NCBI RefSeq assembly: GCF_014926385.1
Contig: NZ_CP053291.1
Span: 558,001-622,000, forward strand
Length of the DNA: 64,000 nucleotides
DNA from: Trueperella pecoris
GTDB taxonomy: Bacteria > Actinomycetota > Actinomycetes > Actinomycetales > Actinomycetaceae
Direction of reading: 5' to 3'
In this document: positions 1 through 8,069 of the stretch, piece by piece
How positions within the stretch are numbered: the stretch's first letter is position 1
Layout of the letters: each line of letters opens with the position of its first letter
Position numbers and translations under genes: made by a program
The notes under the pieces: generated by a model
Told to the model about the DNA's origin: nothing
Database searches by the model: none
Seen by the model: the letters and a program-made list of their open reading frames with translations, nothing else

Positions 1-495
1 TCCTTGGGCACTTACCTCTTCTTGCGTGACGTGATGAACGACGCCGGAGGCGTGCGTTGCTTTCTGCTGTACTACGGCTGGTTCGGGCTGAAAGATAGTG
101 TCTCTATCCGCCTGTATGGAGGCGTGTGGGATGGTCTGACTCCCGAAGACTTCTCCATGTACAAGCGGCTTTACATCACAACTGAGGCAGACCTGGATTC
201 ACCCTATCTCAATATTTTCAATGCAGACCTGGATGGCCTCCCACCGGCCTACATTTGCGCAGCCGAGTTTGATCCTCTCCTTGACGACTCAACCTTGCTC
301 GCAAGGGTCTATGAGAGGCAGGGGATTACCCATGAAATTGAGGTAGTGCCTGGGGTTATCCACGCCTTCCTTCACCATGGGCGCATGCTTGACGAAGCTC
401 GTCAAGTAATGGCACATGGCGGTGCGTTTTTTAATTCGATTCCTTCACCAACCAACAATCTTGAAAGTAGGACTAATGGATTTTTCATTGACTGA
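1..495 (+). CDS. Alpha/beta hydrolase (esterase/lipase, fold-3 type), 3' part only
   Basis: This is the C-terminal ~164 residues of a gene whose start lies left of the window; the reading frame is already open at base 1. The visible part carries the late elements of an alpha/beta-hydrolase-3 (Aes/HSL-like) fold. PPAYICAAEFDPLLDD is the usual strand-plus-acid region (catalytic Asp), and GVIHAFLHHG holds the catalytic His. The nucleophile (GDSAG) would lie upstream and cannot be seen. Its last 20 bases overlap the start of caiA, so it is probably co-transcribed with the carnitine genes. Hydrolysis of acyl-carnitine or another ester feeding the pathway is only a guess from position. Confidence 0.75.
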   Translation, partial: SLGTYLFLRDVMNDAGGVRCFLLYYGWFGLKDSVSIRLYGGVWDGLTPEDFSMYKRLYITTEADLDSPYLNIFNADLDGLPPAYICAAEFDPLLDDSTLLARVYERQGITHEIEVVPGVIHAFLHHGRMLDEARQVMAHGGAFFNSIPSPTNNLESRTNGFFID

Positions 496-1609
496 AGAAC
501 AGCAACTCATGGCCGACACGTTCGTCGAGCTCATGGAATCTCGCGCATGGGAGACATATTTTAACGAGTGCGACGAAAACAAGGAATACCCGCAGGAATG
601 GGTTGAAGCATTGTGTGAGCTCGGCTTCGACCGCATCCTTCTTCCTGAGGAACACGAAGGACTTGGTCTCGGGTGGCAAGAACTGACAGCTGTGTACGAG
701 GCGCTGGGCCGGATGGGCGGTCCCACCTATGTCCTCTATCAGCTTCCTGGTTGGGGAACGATTATTCGTGAAGGTAGCGAGGAACAGAAGGCGACGATGC
801 TGTCGTTCCTCGGTTCTGGAAGGCAAATGATCAACTATGCCATGACCGAGCCGAGCGCAGGATCTAACTGGGATGACATGCGCACGACCTATACACGTCG
901 GGATGGCAAGATCTACCTCAACGGACATAAGACTTTCCAGACCTCTGGAATGAAGGTTCCCTACATGGTGGTCATGGCCCGCAACTCGGAGGACATGTCT
1001 GTGTACTCGGAGTTCTTTGTGGATATGACGAAGGCAGGCATTACCCGCGAACCGTTGAAGAAGTTGGGCCTGCGTATGGACTCACTTGCGGAGATCTACT
1101 TTGACGACGTCGAGCTAGAGGAAAAGGACTTCTTTGGAACGGAGGGCGGCGCTTTTATGCGTGGTGTCCAGGACTTTGACCTTGAGCGTTTCCTCGTGGC
1201 TCTGACCAACTATGGTCAGGCATACTGCGCTTTCGAAGACGCCGCCAAATACGCCAACCAGCGTATCCAGGGAAAAGAGGCTATCGGGCGTACTCAGCTC
1301 ATCCAGCTGAAGATCGCAGATATGAAAGTTGCCATCACCAACATGCGCAACATGCTCTACGAAATCGCGTGGAAGTCAGATAACGGGCTACTTGGCCGTG
1401 GCGATTGCTCGATGGCCAAGTACTACTGTTCGCATGCTTCGTCGATGGTGATCGATCAGGCGTTGCAGATCCTTTCGGGTGTGGGGATCACCGGCGAGCA
1501 CCGTGTCCAGCGCTTCTACCGCGACATTCGTGTTGACCGGGTGTCGGGTGGAACGGACGAGATGATGATCCTCGCCGCTGGCCGCGCCGCGCTCAAGGAC
1601 TACCGATAA
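476..1609 (+). CDS. caiA: CaiA, crotonobetainyl-CoA reductase
   Basis: 377 residues, about the family's usual 380. It belongs to the acyl-CoA dehydrogenase fold and is expected to reduce crotonobetainyl-CoA to gamma-butyrobetainyl-CoA with electrons from FixABCX in the cytoplasm. Visible signatures are MDFSLTEEQQ at the N-terminus, the flavin/substrate motif AMTEPSAGSNW (~residues 119-129), DFDLERFLVALTNYGQAYCA and the C-terminal RVSGGTDEMMIL. These match my memory of E. coli CaiA far better than generic acyl-CoA dehydrogenases. An upstream in-frame GTG at 416 exists, but ATG 476, preceded by AAAGTAGGA, gives the family-typical start. The start overlaps the esterase end by 20 bases. Confidence 0.93.
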   Translation: MDFSLTEEQQLMADTFVELMESRAWETYFNECDENKEYPQEWVEALCELGFDRILLPEEHEGLGLGWQELTAVYEALGRMGGPTYVLYQLPGWGTIIREGSEEQKATMLSFLGSGRQMINYAMTEPSAGSNWDDMRTTYTRRDGKIYLNGHKTFQTSGMKVPYMVVMARNSEDMSVYSEFFVDMTKAGITREPLKKLGLRMDSLAEIYFDDVELEEKDFFGTEGGAFMRGVQDFDLERFLVALTNYGQAYCAFEDAAKYANQRIQGKEAIGRTQLIQLKIADMKVAITNMRNMLYEIAWKSDNGLLGRGDCSMAKYYCSHASSMVIDQALQILSGVGITGEHRVQRFYRDIRVDRVSGGTDEMMILAAGRAALKDYR

Positions 1610-1631
1610 GCATTTAACAAAGGAGTTAAAT

Positions 1632-2840
1632 ATGGAAACCGTAAAACCTTCGTTCGGGGTTTTAGACGACGTCAAGGTCGTATATAGCGCAGTTGAAATC
1701 GCTGCTCCGTCGGCTGCAGAGATCATGGCGGAGTGGGGTGCTGACGTGACATGGATGGAAAACTTGTGGACGGGTGATTCCGTGCGTGACACGAAGTGGG
1801 TTAAGGAAATGGAGCGCCGTAATCAGCGCTCAATCTCGATTCACCCTTTTTCTGATGAAGGCAAAGAGATCATTGCCAAACTCATTGAGGATGCGGACAT
1901 CTTCATCGAATCTTCCAAGGGGCCTGCGTGGGCGCGCAAGGGGATTACCGATGAATGGATGTGGGAGATCAACCCCAAGCTTGTGATCGTTCACGTGTCA
2001 GGTTTTGGTCATTGGGGCGATGATCGAAAGGTGAACGCAGCAGCATACGATTTGACGGTCGCTGCCTATGCTGGGCTTGTTGCCCAGAATGGTACTCCGG
2101 AGCTACCGACGAATCTGCACCCCTACACCGCTGATTACGTTAACTCGCTCATGGTGGTTTCGTCCGCTCTTGCGGCCTTGCACAAGGCTCAGGCAACAGG
2201 GCAGGGCGAATCGATCGACCTTGCCATGTACGAAACAGCGTTGCGAGTGGGCACCTACTACATGATGGACTACCTCAACGACGGCGTGAAGTATCCGCGC
2301 CCAGGGGCACGCCACCAAAACCTGTGTGCCATCGGTATCTACGAATGTGCTGATGGCTTCCTCGGGCTGTGCTGTTACGGCGTCGACCAGAATAAGTACT
2401 TGCTCGAGACTATCGGCCTTGGTCACATGTGGGGAACCGAAGAATACCCCGAGGACACCTCTGCGTTGTGGCTCAACGGTCCGAAGGCGGACCTCATCCA
2501 AGAGAAGCTGACGGAGTATCTCAAGACGCAGAACCGTTACGACGTCGAAAGAGACTTCTCCGAGCATCGCATTGCCGCGCAGGTCGTCATGGAGTTTGAA
2601 GACATTCTCGCAGAAGAGCACGTGGTGGCTCGCGAGAATTTCATTGAGTGGGAGAACGCAGAAGGCGTGAAAGTTCGTGGCCTGAACACCGTGCCGAAGT
2701 TTGCACGCAATCCTGGCGGCTTCTGGCGTCCGATGCCCGCGCTTGGACAAGACACTAGAGACGTACTTGAACGTGCAGGCTTTTCTGAGGAAGACATTGA
2801 GCGATTCGCCCGGTCAGGCAAGGTGAAGTTCGCACAGTAG
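1632..2840 (+). CDS. caiB: CaiB, carnitine CoA-transferase
   Basis: 402 residues (E. coli CaiB 405). Class III (formyl-CoA transferase-like) CoA-transferase that moves CoA between gamma-butyrobetainyl-CoA and carnitine or crotonobetaine. Family features are EIAAPSAAEIMAEWGADV near the N-terminus, ASKGPAWARKGITDE-like text (here SSKGPAWARKGITDE, ~residue 98), NPKLVIVHVSGFGHWG, ALAALHKAQATGQGESIDLA and a C-terminal MPALGQDTRDVL. The ATG follows AAAGGAG with 5-base spacing, 22 bases after caiA. Order and spacing match the caiTABCDE layout of enterobacteria for A, B and C. Confidence 0.93.
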   Translation: METVKPSFGVLDDVKVVYSAVEIAAPSAAEIMAEWGADVTWMENLWTGDSVRDTKWVKEMERRNQRSISIHPFSDEGKEIIAKLIEDADIFIESSKGPAWARKGITDEWMWEINPKLVIVHVSGFGHWGDDRKVNAAAYDLTVAAYAGLVAQNGTPELPTNLHPYTADYVNSLMVVSSALAALHKAQATGQGESIDLAMYETALRVGTYYMMDYLNDGVKYPRPGARHQNLCAIGIYECADGFLGLCCYGVDQNKYLLETIGLGHMWGTEEYPEDTSALWLNGPKADLIQEKLTEYLKTQNRYDVERDFSEHRIAAQVVMEFEDILAEEHVVARENFIEWENAEGVKVRGLNTVPKFARNPGGFWRPMPALGQDTRDVLERAGFSEEDIERFARSGKVKFAQ

Positions 2841-2874
2841 AACAACACTGTGAGAAACGGATTGGAGGTGTGAA

Positions 2875-4398
2875 ATGATAACACAAGGACAGGGACTGAC
2901 ACTGATTGACATATGGGACAGTCACGTACGTCGTCAGCCAGATGCTGTTTTCCTCGTGTATGAAGATCACGACCGCGATGATATCTGTTCATGGACCTAT
3001 CGCGAGTTCGATGAGGTTATCCATCGCACCTCCAATCTGTTTTTGGCTAAAGGAATCGGGCCCGGCGACGCCGTGGCGGTCCAGCTCAACAACTGTCCAG
3101 AACTGATTGAATGCATTTTCGCGCTCAACCAGATCGGTGCTATCTACGTGCCCATCCACCCGGAATATACCGTGGAGGAAGCCAAGGCGATTGTTGCCGA
3201 CTGCGAAGCGCGTATGTTGGTTATTGAACAGTGCTTTTTGGACTTCGACCCGGCTTACGGGGACGGCATCGAGACTCTTGTCGTCGGGGGAGGGTGCAGG
3301 CACAGGTGCTTTACCGAGCTTCAGCAGGCGCAAAGTGCGAGCCCGCCTGTTCGGCGTCGTGTGCCGATGCCGATCGTGGAGATCCTGTACACCTCAGGGA
3401 CGACGTCGGCACCCAAGGGCGTAGTCATTACTGAGCAAAATGTTGTGTTCGCCGGGTATTACGTCAACTGGCAGTTGCAGATGCGCCAGACGGATAGGTA
3501 CGTGACGACGATGGCGGCCAGTCACGTGAACATGCAGCTCAATGCGCTAGCGCCCGTTCTGACGGCCGGAGCCACACTTATCCTCATGCGCCGGTATTCT
3601 GCGACGCGTTTTTGGAAGCAAGTTCGCAAGCATCGGGCCACACTCGTTCAGGCGATGGCCATGATGGTTAAGACTATGCTCGCCCAACCTGAAAGCTCCC
3701 AGGATGCCGAACATGGAGTACGGGAAGTTCACTACTTCCTCCCGATATCGACTGAAGAGAAGGACCGTTTCGAAGCTCGTTTCAACGTGCGCCTCCTTAA
3801 CAATTACGGTTCCACTGAGGACCTTGTGGGAGTTATTACGGACTACCCCACGGGGCCACGGCGTTGGCCGTCAATTGGGCGCGTGGGGCCGGGGTATAAC
3901 GTGCGCATCATGGGCGAACACGGCGAACTCGGTCCTGGTGAAGTCGGCGAAATCCAAATCCAGGGAATACCGGGGGTTTCTCTCATGGCCGGCTACTGGA
4001 AACAGCCCCAGATGACGGCCGAAACGCTTCTTGGTAACTGGCTCCGAACGGGCGATTACGGCTATTTTGACAAAGAGGGGTGGATTTATTTCACCGACCG
4101 GCACTGTGACATCATCAAGCGTTCTGGAGAAAATATCTCCTGCGCCGAGGTCGAATCAGTCATTGCTCGATATCCGGGCGTGGGTGAAGTGGCGGTGATC
4201 GGAGTTGAGGACTCCATCCGTGATCAGGCCGTCAAAGCTGTGATCGTGCCCAAACCGGGGGCACGTATCGACGTCGATGAGCTCACCACTTTCTGCCGCG
4301 GGTTTCTAGCGGCGTTCAAGATTCCCAGCATCATTGCCTTCCAAGATTGTTTGCCGCGAGGCAACTACGGAAAAGTACTCAAATCAACCCTCAAATAA
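2875..4398 (+). CDS. caiC: CaiC, crotonobetaine/carnitine-CoA ligase
   Basis: 507 residues, an ANL-superfamily acyl-CoA synthetase that primes the pathway by ATP-dependent CoA loading of carnitine, crotonobetaine or gamma-butyrobetaine. Visible motifs are the P-loop-like ILYTSGTTSAPKGVVIT (~residues 167-183), NNYGSTEDLVGVI (the A5-type region), LRTGDYGYFDKEGW, the hinge DRHCDIIKRSGENISCAEVE and a C-terminal GNYGKVLKSTLK containing the adenylation Lys region. Text such as IKRSGENISCAEVE and REVHYFLPIS is CaiC-like rather than generic. The ATG sits behind GGAGG (TTGGAGGTGTGAA), 34 bases after caiB. Confidence 0.92.
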   Translation: MITQGQGLTLIDIWDSHVRRQPDAVFLVYEDHDRDDICSWTYREFDEVIHRTSNLFLAKGIGPGDAVAVQLNNCPELIECIFALNQIGAIYVPIHPEYTVEEAKAIVADCEARMLVIEQCFLDFDPAYGDGIETLVVGGGCRHRCFTELQQAQSASPPVRRRVPMPIVEILYTSGTTSAPKGVVITEQNVVFAGYYVNWQLQMRQTDRYVTTMAASHVNMQLNALAPVLTAGATLILMRRYSATRFWKQVRKHRATLVQAMAMMVKTMLAQPESSQDAEHGVREVHYFLPISTEEKDRFEARFNVRLLNNYGSTEDLVGVITDYPTGPRRWPSIGRVGPGYNVRIMGEHGELGPGEVGEIQIQGIPGVSLMAGYWKQPQMTAETLLGNWLRTGDYGYFDKEGWIYFTDRHCDIIKRSGENISCAEVESVIARYPGVGEVAVIGVEDSIRDQAVKAVIVPKPGARIDVDELTTFCRGFLAAFKIPSIIAFQDCLPRGNYGKVLKSTLK

Positions 4399-4420
4399 TT
4401 TCAGTGAAAGGAATTGAACA

Positions 4421-5299
4421 ATGACGATCAAGACCGAGATGGTGGGACAGACCTTTGGTCCGTTCACTCGGACATACACGTTCCGAGATCTTGAGCTGTT
4501 TGCTCTCGGTTGCGGGGCAGGCATCGACGGACGCGACGGTTTGGAGTATCTCAACGAAAAAGATGAGCGTAACCCTCAGCTGAAGGTATTGCCGATGTTC
4601 GGTGCGATGCTCATCGTCGATTCTGAAGTAACCCGAACGATCGACTACGGGTACAACTACGCTGGCTCCCTCCACTGGGGTTTCGACATCACTTTCCACC
4701 AGCCGATCACCAAGTTGTCGGATACGGTCCAGACCAAGGTCAAGCTTGAGGGACTGTATGACCGTGGGGAGGGCCGTGGCCTTCTAGCCCAGCATATTGG
4801 AGACACCTACGACTCGGAAGGCAATCTTCTGTTTACCAACGAGTCGTGGGACTGCCTGATCTACGACGGCGGTTGGGGTGGTCCGGCAGCACCGAAAGAT
4901 ATCGTCGATATGCCTGAGCGGGAGCCTGATGCGGAGATTTCTGAGCGTATCCCCGAAAACCAGGCGCTCATCTACCGACTCTCGGGTGACTACCACCCTC
5001 AGCACATCGACTGGGATTACGCAGCCGAGAACGGCGAGCCGCGCCCGATTTTGCACGCGATTTCGTACGCCGGCGTCGTGATGCGCCACGCGATCAACGC
5101 GTTTATGCCCGGCGAGCCGGAGCGCATCAAGCGCTTCAAGACCCGCATCACTTCGCCGGTTCATCCGGGCACGACCCTCAAGACCCAACTGTGGCAGGTA
5201 GGGCCGGGCGAATTGCGTTTCCGTCTCGTCGATGCTGACGCTGATACCACCGGCGCAAAACCTCATCTGAACTGGGGAATCATCGAGTTCGAAGTGTAA
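4421..5299 (+). CDS. MaoC/hotdog-fold enoyl-CoA hydratase in the CaiD position
   Basis: 292 residues, the length of a double-hotdog hydratase-2 (HSD17B4/MFE-2 type). The C-terminal half holds the hydratase-2 motif in the form YRLSGDYHPQHIDWDYA (~residues 187-203): Asp and His are spaced five apart as in the active site, but the usual Asn (GDxNPxH) is His, and the later HGL is HAI (ILHAISYAG). In the E. coli cai operon the crotonobetainyl-CoA hydratase is CaiD, a crotonase-fold protein; no crotonase is present here, so this protein very likely performs that step. Substrate assignment is inference from position between CaiC and the transporter. RBS is AAAGGAATTGAACA. Confidence 0.85.
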   Translation: MTIKTEMVGQTFGPFTRTYTFRDLELFALGCGAGIDGRDGLEYLNEKDERNPQLKVLPMFGAMLIVDSEVTRTIDYGYNYAGSLHWGFDITFHQPITKLSDTVQTKVKLEGLYDRGEGRGLLAQHIGDTYDSEGNLLFTNESWDCLIYDGGWGGPAAPKDIVDMPEREPDAEISERIPENQALIYRLSGDYHPQHIDWDYAAENGEPRPILHAISYAGVVMRHAINAFMPGEPERIKRFKTRITSPVHPGTTLKTQLWQVGPGELRFRLVDADADTTGAKPHLNWGIIEFEV

Positions 5300-5343
5300 A
5301 AGGGCCTATCCATGAGTGGGCCGAGCCAAAGAAAGGAGTAACG

Positions 5344-6672
5344 ATGAACGACGAAACGAAAGTTAGCCTCGACGAGATCGGGATGTCACCGTTCCTAATG
5401 CGACTAACGGTGTTTTCAGCTGGTGGTCCCTTCCTTGAAGGATATGTTCATGCCATTATTGGCGTGGCATTGCTCAAGATGGTTCCGGAGCTGGGCATCA
5501 ACGACACGTGGAAGGGAATGATCGGAGTCGCCGCCCTCGTTGGCCTGTTCTTTGGCGCTATTTTTGGCGGTTACTTGACTGACCTGATTGGCCGAAAGCG
5601 CATGTTCATCATCGACGTGGTGTCGATTGCAGCGCTGTCGGTGTTGTGCATGTTTGTCAACGGCCCACTCATGGTTGTCCTTTTGCGATTCCTCATCGGA
5701 TTCGCCGTCGGTGCCGATTACCCAATTGCTACGTCGATCATTGCTGAGTTCACGCCGAAACGATATCGGGCTATCACGATGGGGTTCCTCGCTGCGGTGT
5801 GGTACGTAGGGGCGAACGCTTCCTATCTGGTGGGCTACTTCCTCCTTGATGTGGGCAGCGGCTGGCGGTGGATGTTAGGTTCTTCTGTCATTCCTTGTTT
5901 GGTGATTCTCCTGGGACGATGGTCAATTCCGGAATCGCCAAGGTGGCTCATGTCGAAAGGACGCTACGAAGAAGCGGCGAAGATCGTACGTGATACTTTT
6001 GGGAAGAATGTTGTCATTGACGACGAGGTTGCGGAGCGGACGGCGTATTCTGCAATTTTCCGCAGGCCATATTTCAAACGCATGCTCTTTGTGGGAATCA
6101 TCTGGCTGTGCCAAGCAATCCCGATGTTCGCCGTCTATACCTACGGGCCGGACATCATAGCGACTTTTGGTCTAGGGGAAGGCAGAAGCACCCTCATCGG
6201 GGAACTTGTGATTGGTACGTTCTTCATGCTGGGTACGATCCCCGCGATGTTCCTCGCAGAATTTTGGGGGCGTCGCCCGCTGTGTATCTGGTCCTTCGTG
6301 ATTATGACGGGTGCTCTTGGCCTGCTTGGTGTTGTGCCGGCGGCATCGATGGCGTTCGTCGTCGTTATCTTCGGTATCTACGCGCTGGCATCGGGCGGTC
6401 CTGGAAACCTGCAGTGGCTCTATCCGAACGAGATTTTCCCGACGTCGATTCGTGCCTCGGCCATGGGGGCTGCCATGGCGTTCTCACGCATCGCCACGGT
6501 GATTTCTATTTTTGTTCTGCCCAATTGCCTGTCGACTTACGGCACTGGGCCAGTGATGATCGCCGGTGCGGTGATCTCTTTAATCGGCCTGATTACGTCG
6601 ATCATATGGGCGCCGGAGACCCGTGGACTAACTCTCAGTGAAGCTGGCTCTGATGAACTGGAGCGCAGATAA
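5344..6672 (+). CDS. MFS transporter (carnitine cluster)
   Basis: 442 residues with about 12 hydrophobic segments. MFS signatures are GGYLTDLIGRKRMF after the second helix (the GxxxDxxGRR-type loop), RFLIGFAVGADYPIATSIIAEFTPKRYRA in helices 4-5, a central PESPRWLMSKGRYEEA loop typical of the sugar-porter/metabolite:H+ symporter groups, and WGRRPL in the second half. It occupies the place that the BCCT antiporter CaiT has in enterobacteria, so uptake of carnitine or a related betaine, or exchange for gamma-butyrobetaine, is the natural proposal but is not shown by sequence. The RBS AAAGGAG precedes the ATG; the stop overlaps the next start (TAATG). Confidence 0.85.
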   Translation: MNDETKVSLDEIGMSPFLMRLTVFSAGGPFLEGYVHAIIGVALLKMVPELGINDTWKGMIGVAALVGLFFGAIFGGYLTDLIGRKRMFIIDVVSIAALSVLCMFVNGPLMVVLLRFLIGFAVGADYPIATSIIAEFTPKRYRAITMGFLAAVWYVGANASYLVGYFLLDVGSGWRWMLGSSVIPCLVILLGRWSIPESPRWLMSKGRYEEAAKIVRDTFGKNVVIDDEVAERTAYSAIFRRPYFKRMLFVGIIWLCQAIPMFAVYTYGPDIIATFGLGEGRSTLIGELVIGTFFMLGTIPAMFLAEFWGRRPLCIWSFVIMTGALGLLGVVPAASMAFVVVIFGIYALASGGPGNLQWLYPNEIFPTSIRASAMGAAMAFSRIATVISIFVLPNCLSTYGTGPVMIAGAVISLIGLITSIIWAPETRGLTLSEAGSDELERR

Positions 6673-7283
6673 TGTATGACATCGGTGTGTATGTGGTGGG
6701 TCCGTGGCAGGCCAACTGTTATGTATTGAGCGCCACGGGGAGCGTCATCATCGATCCGGGCGCTGAACCTGAGGTTCTTCTTAAGGCCTTGGGCGGGCGA
6801 AACCTTGAGGGTATCTTACTCACCCATTGCCATTCGGATCATATCGGTGCCGTCAATGAGTTGGTCGCTGCCACTGGAGCCCCGGTTTACATCGGTTTGC
6901 ACGACGCCGAAGGGGCGCGCGATCCGCGTCTGTCCGGGTTTTTTGAGGAAGGCTCGTCCTATGCGGTCAACGATTTTGCGGCCGAGTGGGGTGATGGACA
7001 CGTCTTCGACTGGACAGGTGGCACGCTTGAGGTTATTGCCACACCAGGCCATACCCCCGGCTCAGTGTGCTTCCTTGATCGTAAAAATTCGGTGATATAT
7101 ACCGGCGACACACTATTCGCGGACGGTATTGGCTCGACGCAATATGCACGAGCCAGCAGGACAGACCTCGTGAAGTCGCTGAAAAAGCTTGGAGCACTAC
7201 CTGAAGAACTCCGCATACTTCCCGGGCACGGAATGTCTAGCACGTTGCGGATAGAAAAATTACGAAATCCGTATCTGATATGA
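6672..7283 (+). CDS. Metallo-beta-lactamase-fold hydrolase (glyoxalase II-like)
   Basis: 203 residues. The dinuclear metal motif THCHSDHIGA (HxHxDH, ~residues 55-64), GHTPGSVCF, the bridging-Asp region IYTGDTLF and the late ILPGHG are all present, so the active site looks complete. Length and motif spacing fit the YcbL/GloB-like subgroup. Start and stop are coupled to the transporter by TAATG. In this operon it could be a thioesterase releasing CoA from a betainyl-CoA, but glyoxalase-type or other thioester hydrolysis fits equally well. Its 3' end overlaps the convergent TetR gene by 24 bases. Confidence 0.85.
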   Translation: MYDIGVYVVGPWQANCYVLSATGSVIIDPGAEPEVLLKALGGRNLEGILLTHCHSDHIGAVNELVAATGAPVYIGLHDAEGARDPRLSGFFEEGSSYAVNDFAAEWGDGHVFDWTGGTLEVIATPGHTPGSVCFLDRKNSVIYTGDTLFADGIGSTQYARASRTDLVKSLKKLGALPEELRILPGHGMSSTLRIEKLRNPYLI

Positions 7284-7928
7284 GGGCGGCATGGTGTCGT
7301 AAACCATGTCACAAGGTGAGGCTACAGGCCGTGGTACGCAGGCCAAGTTAGGAAGGAGGTCAGTGATCAAATCATGGGCGTATTGAGGAATCTTTTCCAA
7401 GAAACAATCAACATATTGCGGCGGAAGCCATATGGAACGAAGCAGGATGGAGCCTTCGATCGCGTCCACCAGGCGCACGATGGAAACCTCTTCCGGAATC
7501 TGACCGGCCTTCTTGTAATACCACAGGCCTTGGCGCAGGGTTTCCAGCGGGTCAGTGCACACGTAGCGGCAGGCTTGATTGATAACCGCGACGTCGCCGG
7601 TCGGAGACTCCACCATGAGGCGCCGAAGAGCGGCGGAGTAACGCCCGAGGTAGGCGCGGATACGGGCGTCGATCTCCTGATAGAGGACCTCGTAGAGAGT
7701 CTTTCCCGTAAATTGTTGACGCGGATAAGCATGCTGGAACGCTGTCAACAAGAGCGTTTCCGCGGTAGGCCAGCGCGAGTAGAGAGAAGACTTCCCAACG
7801 CCCGCACGCTCAGCGACCTTGGTCAGGTTAAAACCGCTCCAGCCGGTTTCACCATAGAGCAAAAGGGCAGCGTCGTAGACCCGCTCTTCGACGGAGAGCG
7901 GCACTTCTCGAGGCACAGTGAGCGACAA
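7260..7928 (-). CDS. TetR-family transcriptional regulator
   Basis: 222 residues. The N-terminal helix-turn-helix is seen at about residues 35-60 (NLTKVAERAGVGKSSLYSRW), preceded by the typical amphipathic helix ERVYDAALLLYGETGW; the remainder is the variable ligand-binding domain. The start is TTG 7928, supported by AAAGGAAG eight bases upstream; an internal GTG at 7916 is less well placed. It lies between the cai-type genes (convergent) and fixABCX (divergent, 141 bases apart), so it probably controls one or both operons, the role CaiF has in enterobacteria. The ligand is unknown; a CoA thioester or a betaine would make sense. Confidence 0.88.
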   Translation of the reverse strand: MSLTVPREVPLSVEERVYDAALLLYGETGWSGFNLTKVAERAGVGKSSLYSRWPTAETLLLTAFQHAYPRQQFTGKTLYEVLYQEIDARIRAYLGRYSAALRRLMVESPTGDVAVINQACRYVCTDPLETLRQGLWYYKKAGQIPEEVSIVRLVDAIEGSILLRSIWLPPQYVDCFLEKIPQYAHDLITDLLPNLACVPRPVASPCDMVYDTMPPSYQIRIS

Positions 7929-8069
7929 CTATGTGCTTCCTTTCTTCCCGCCGTCGGAAAAATGTAGTTCCAGTCTACCGCTAACTAAGAACTGAAAACA
8001 TACCAACCTATGGCGCAGCAGTTCCAGCTGTTGCCCCAGAACTACCAAAAAATAAAGAAGGAGTGGAAA

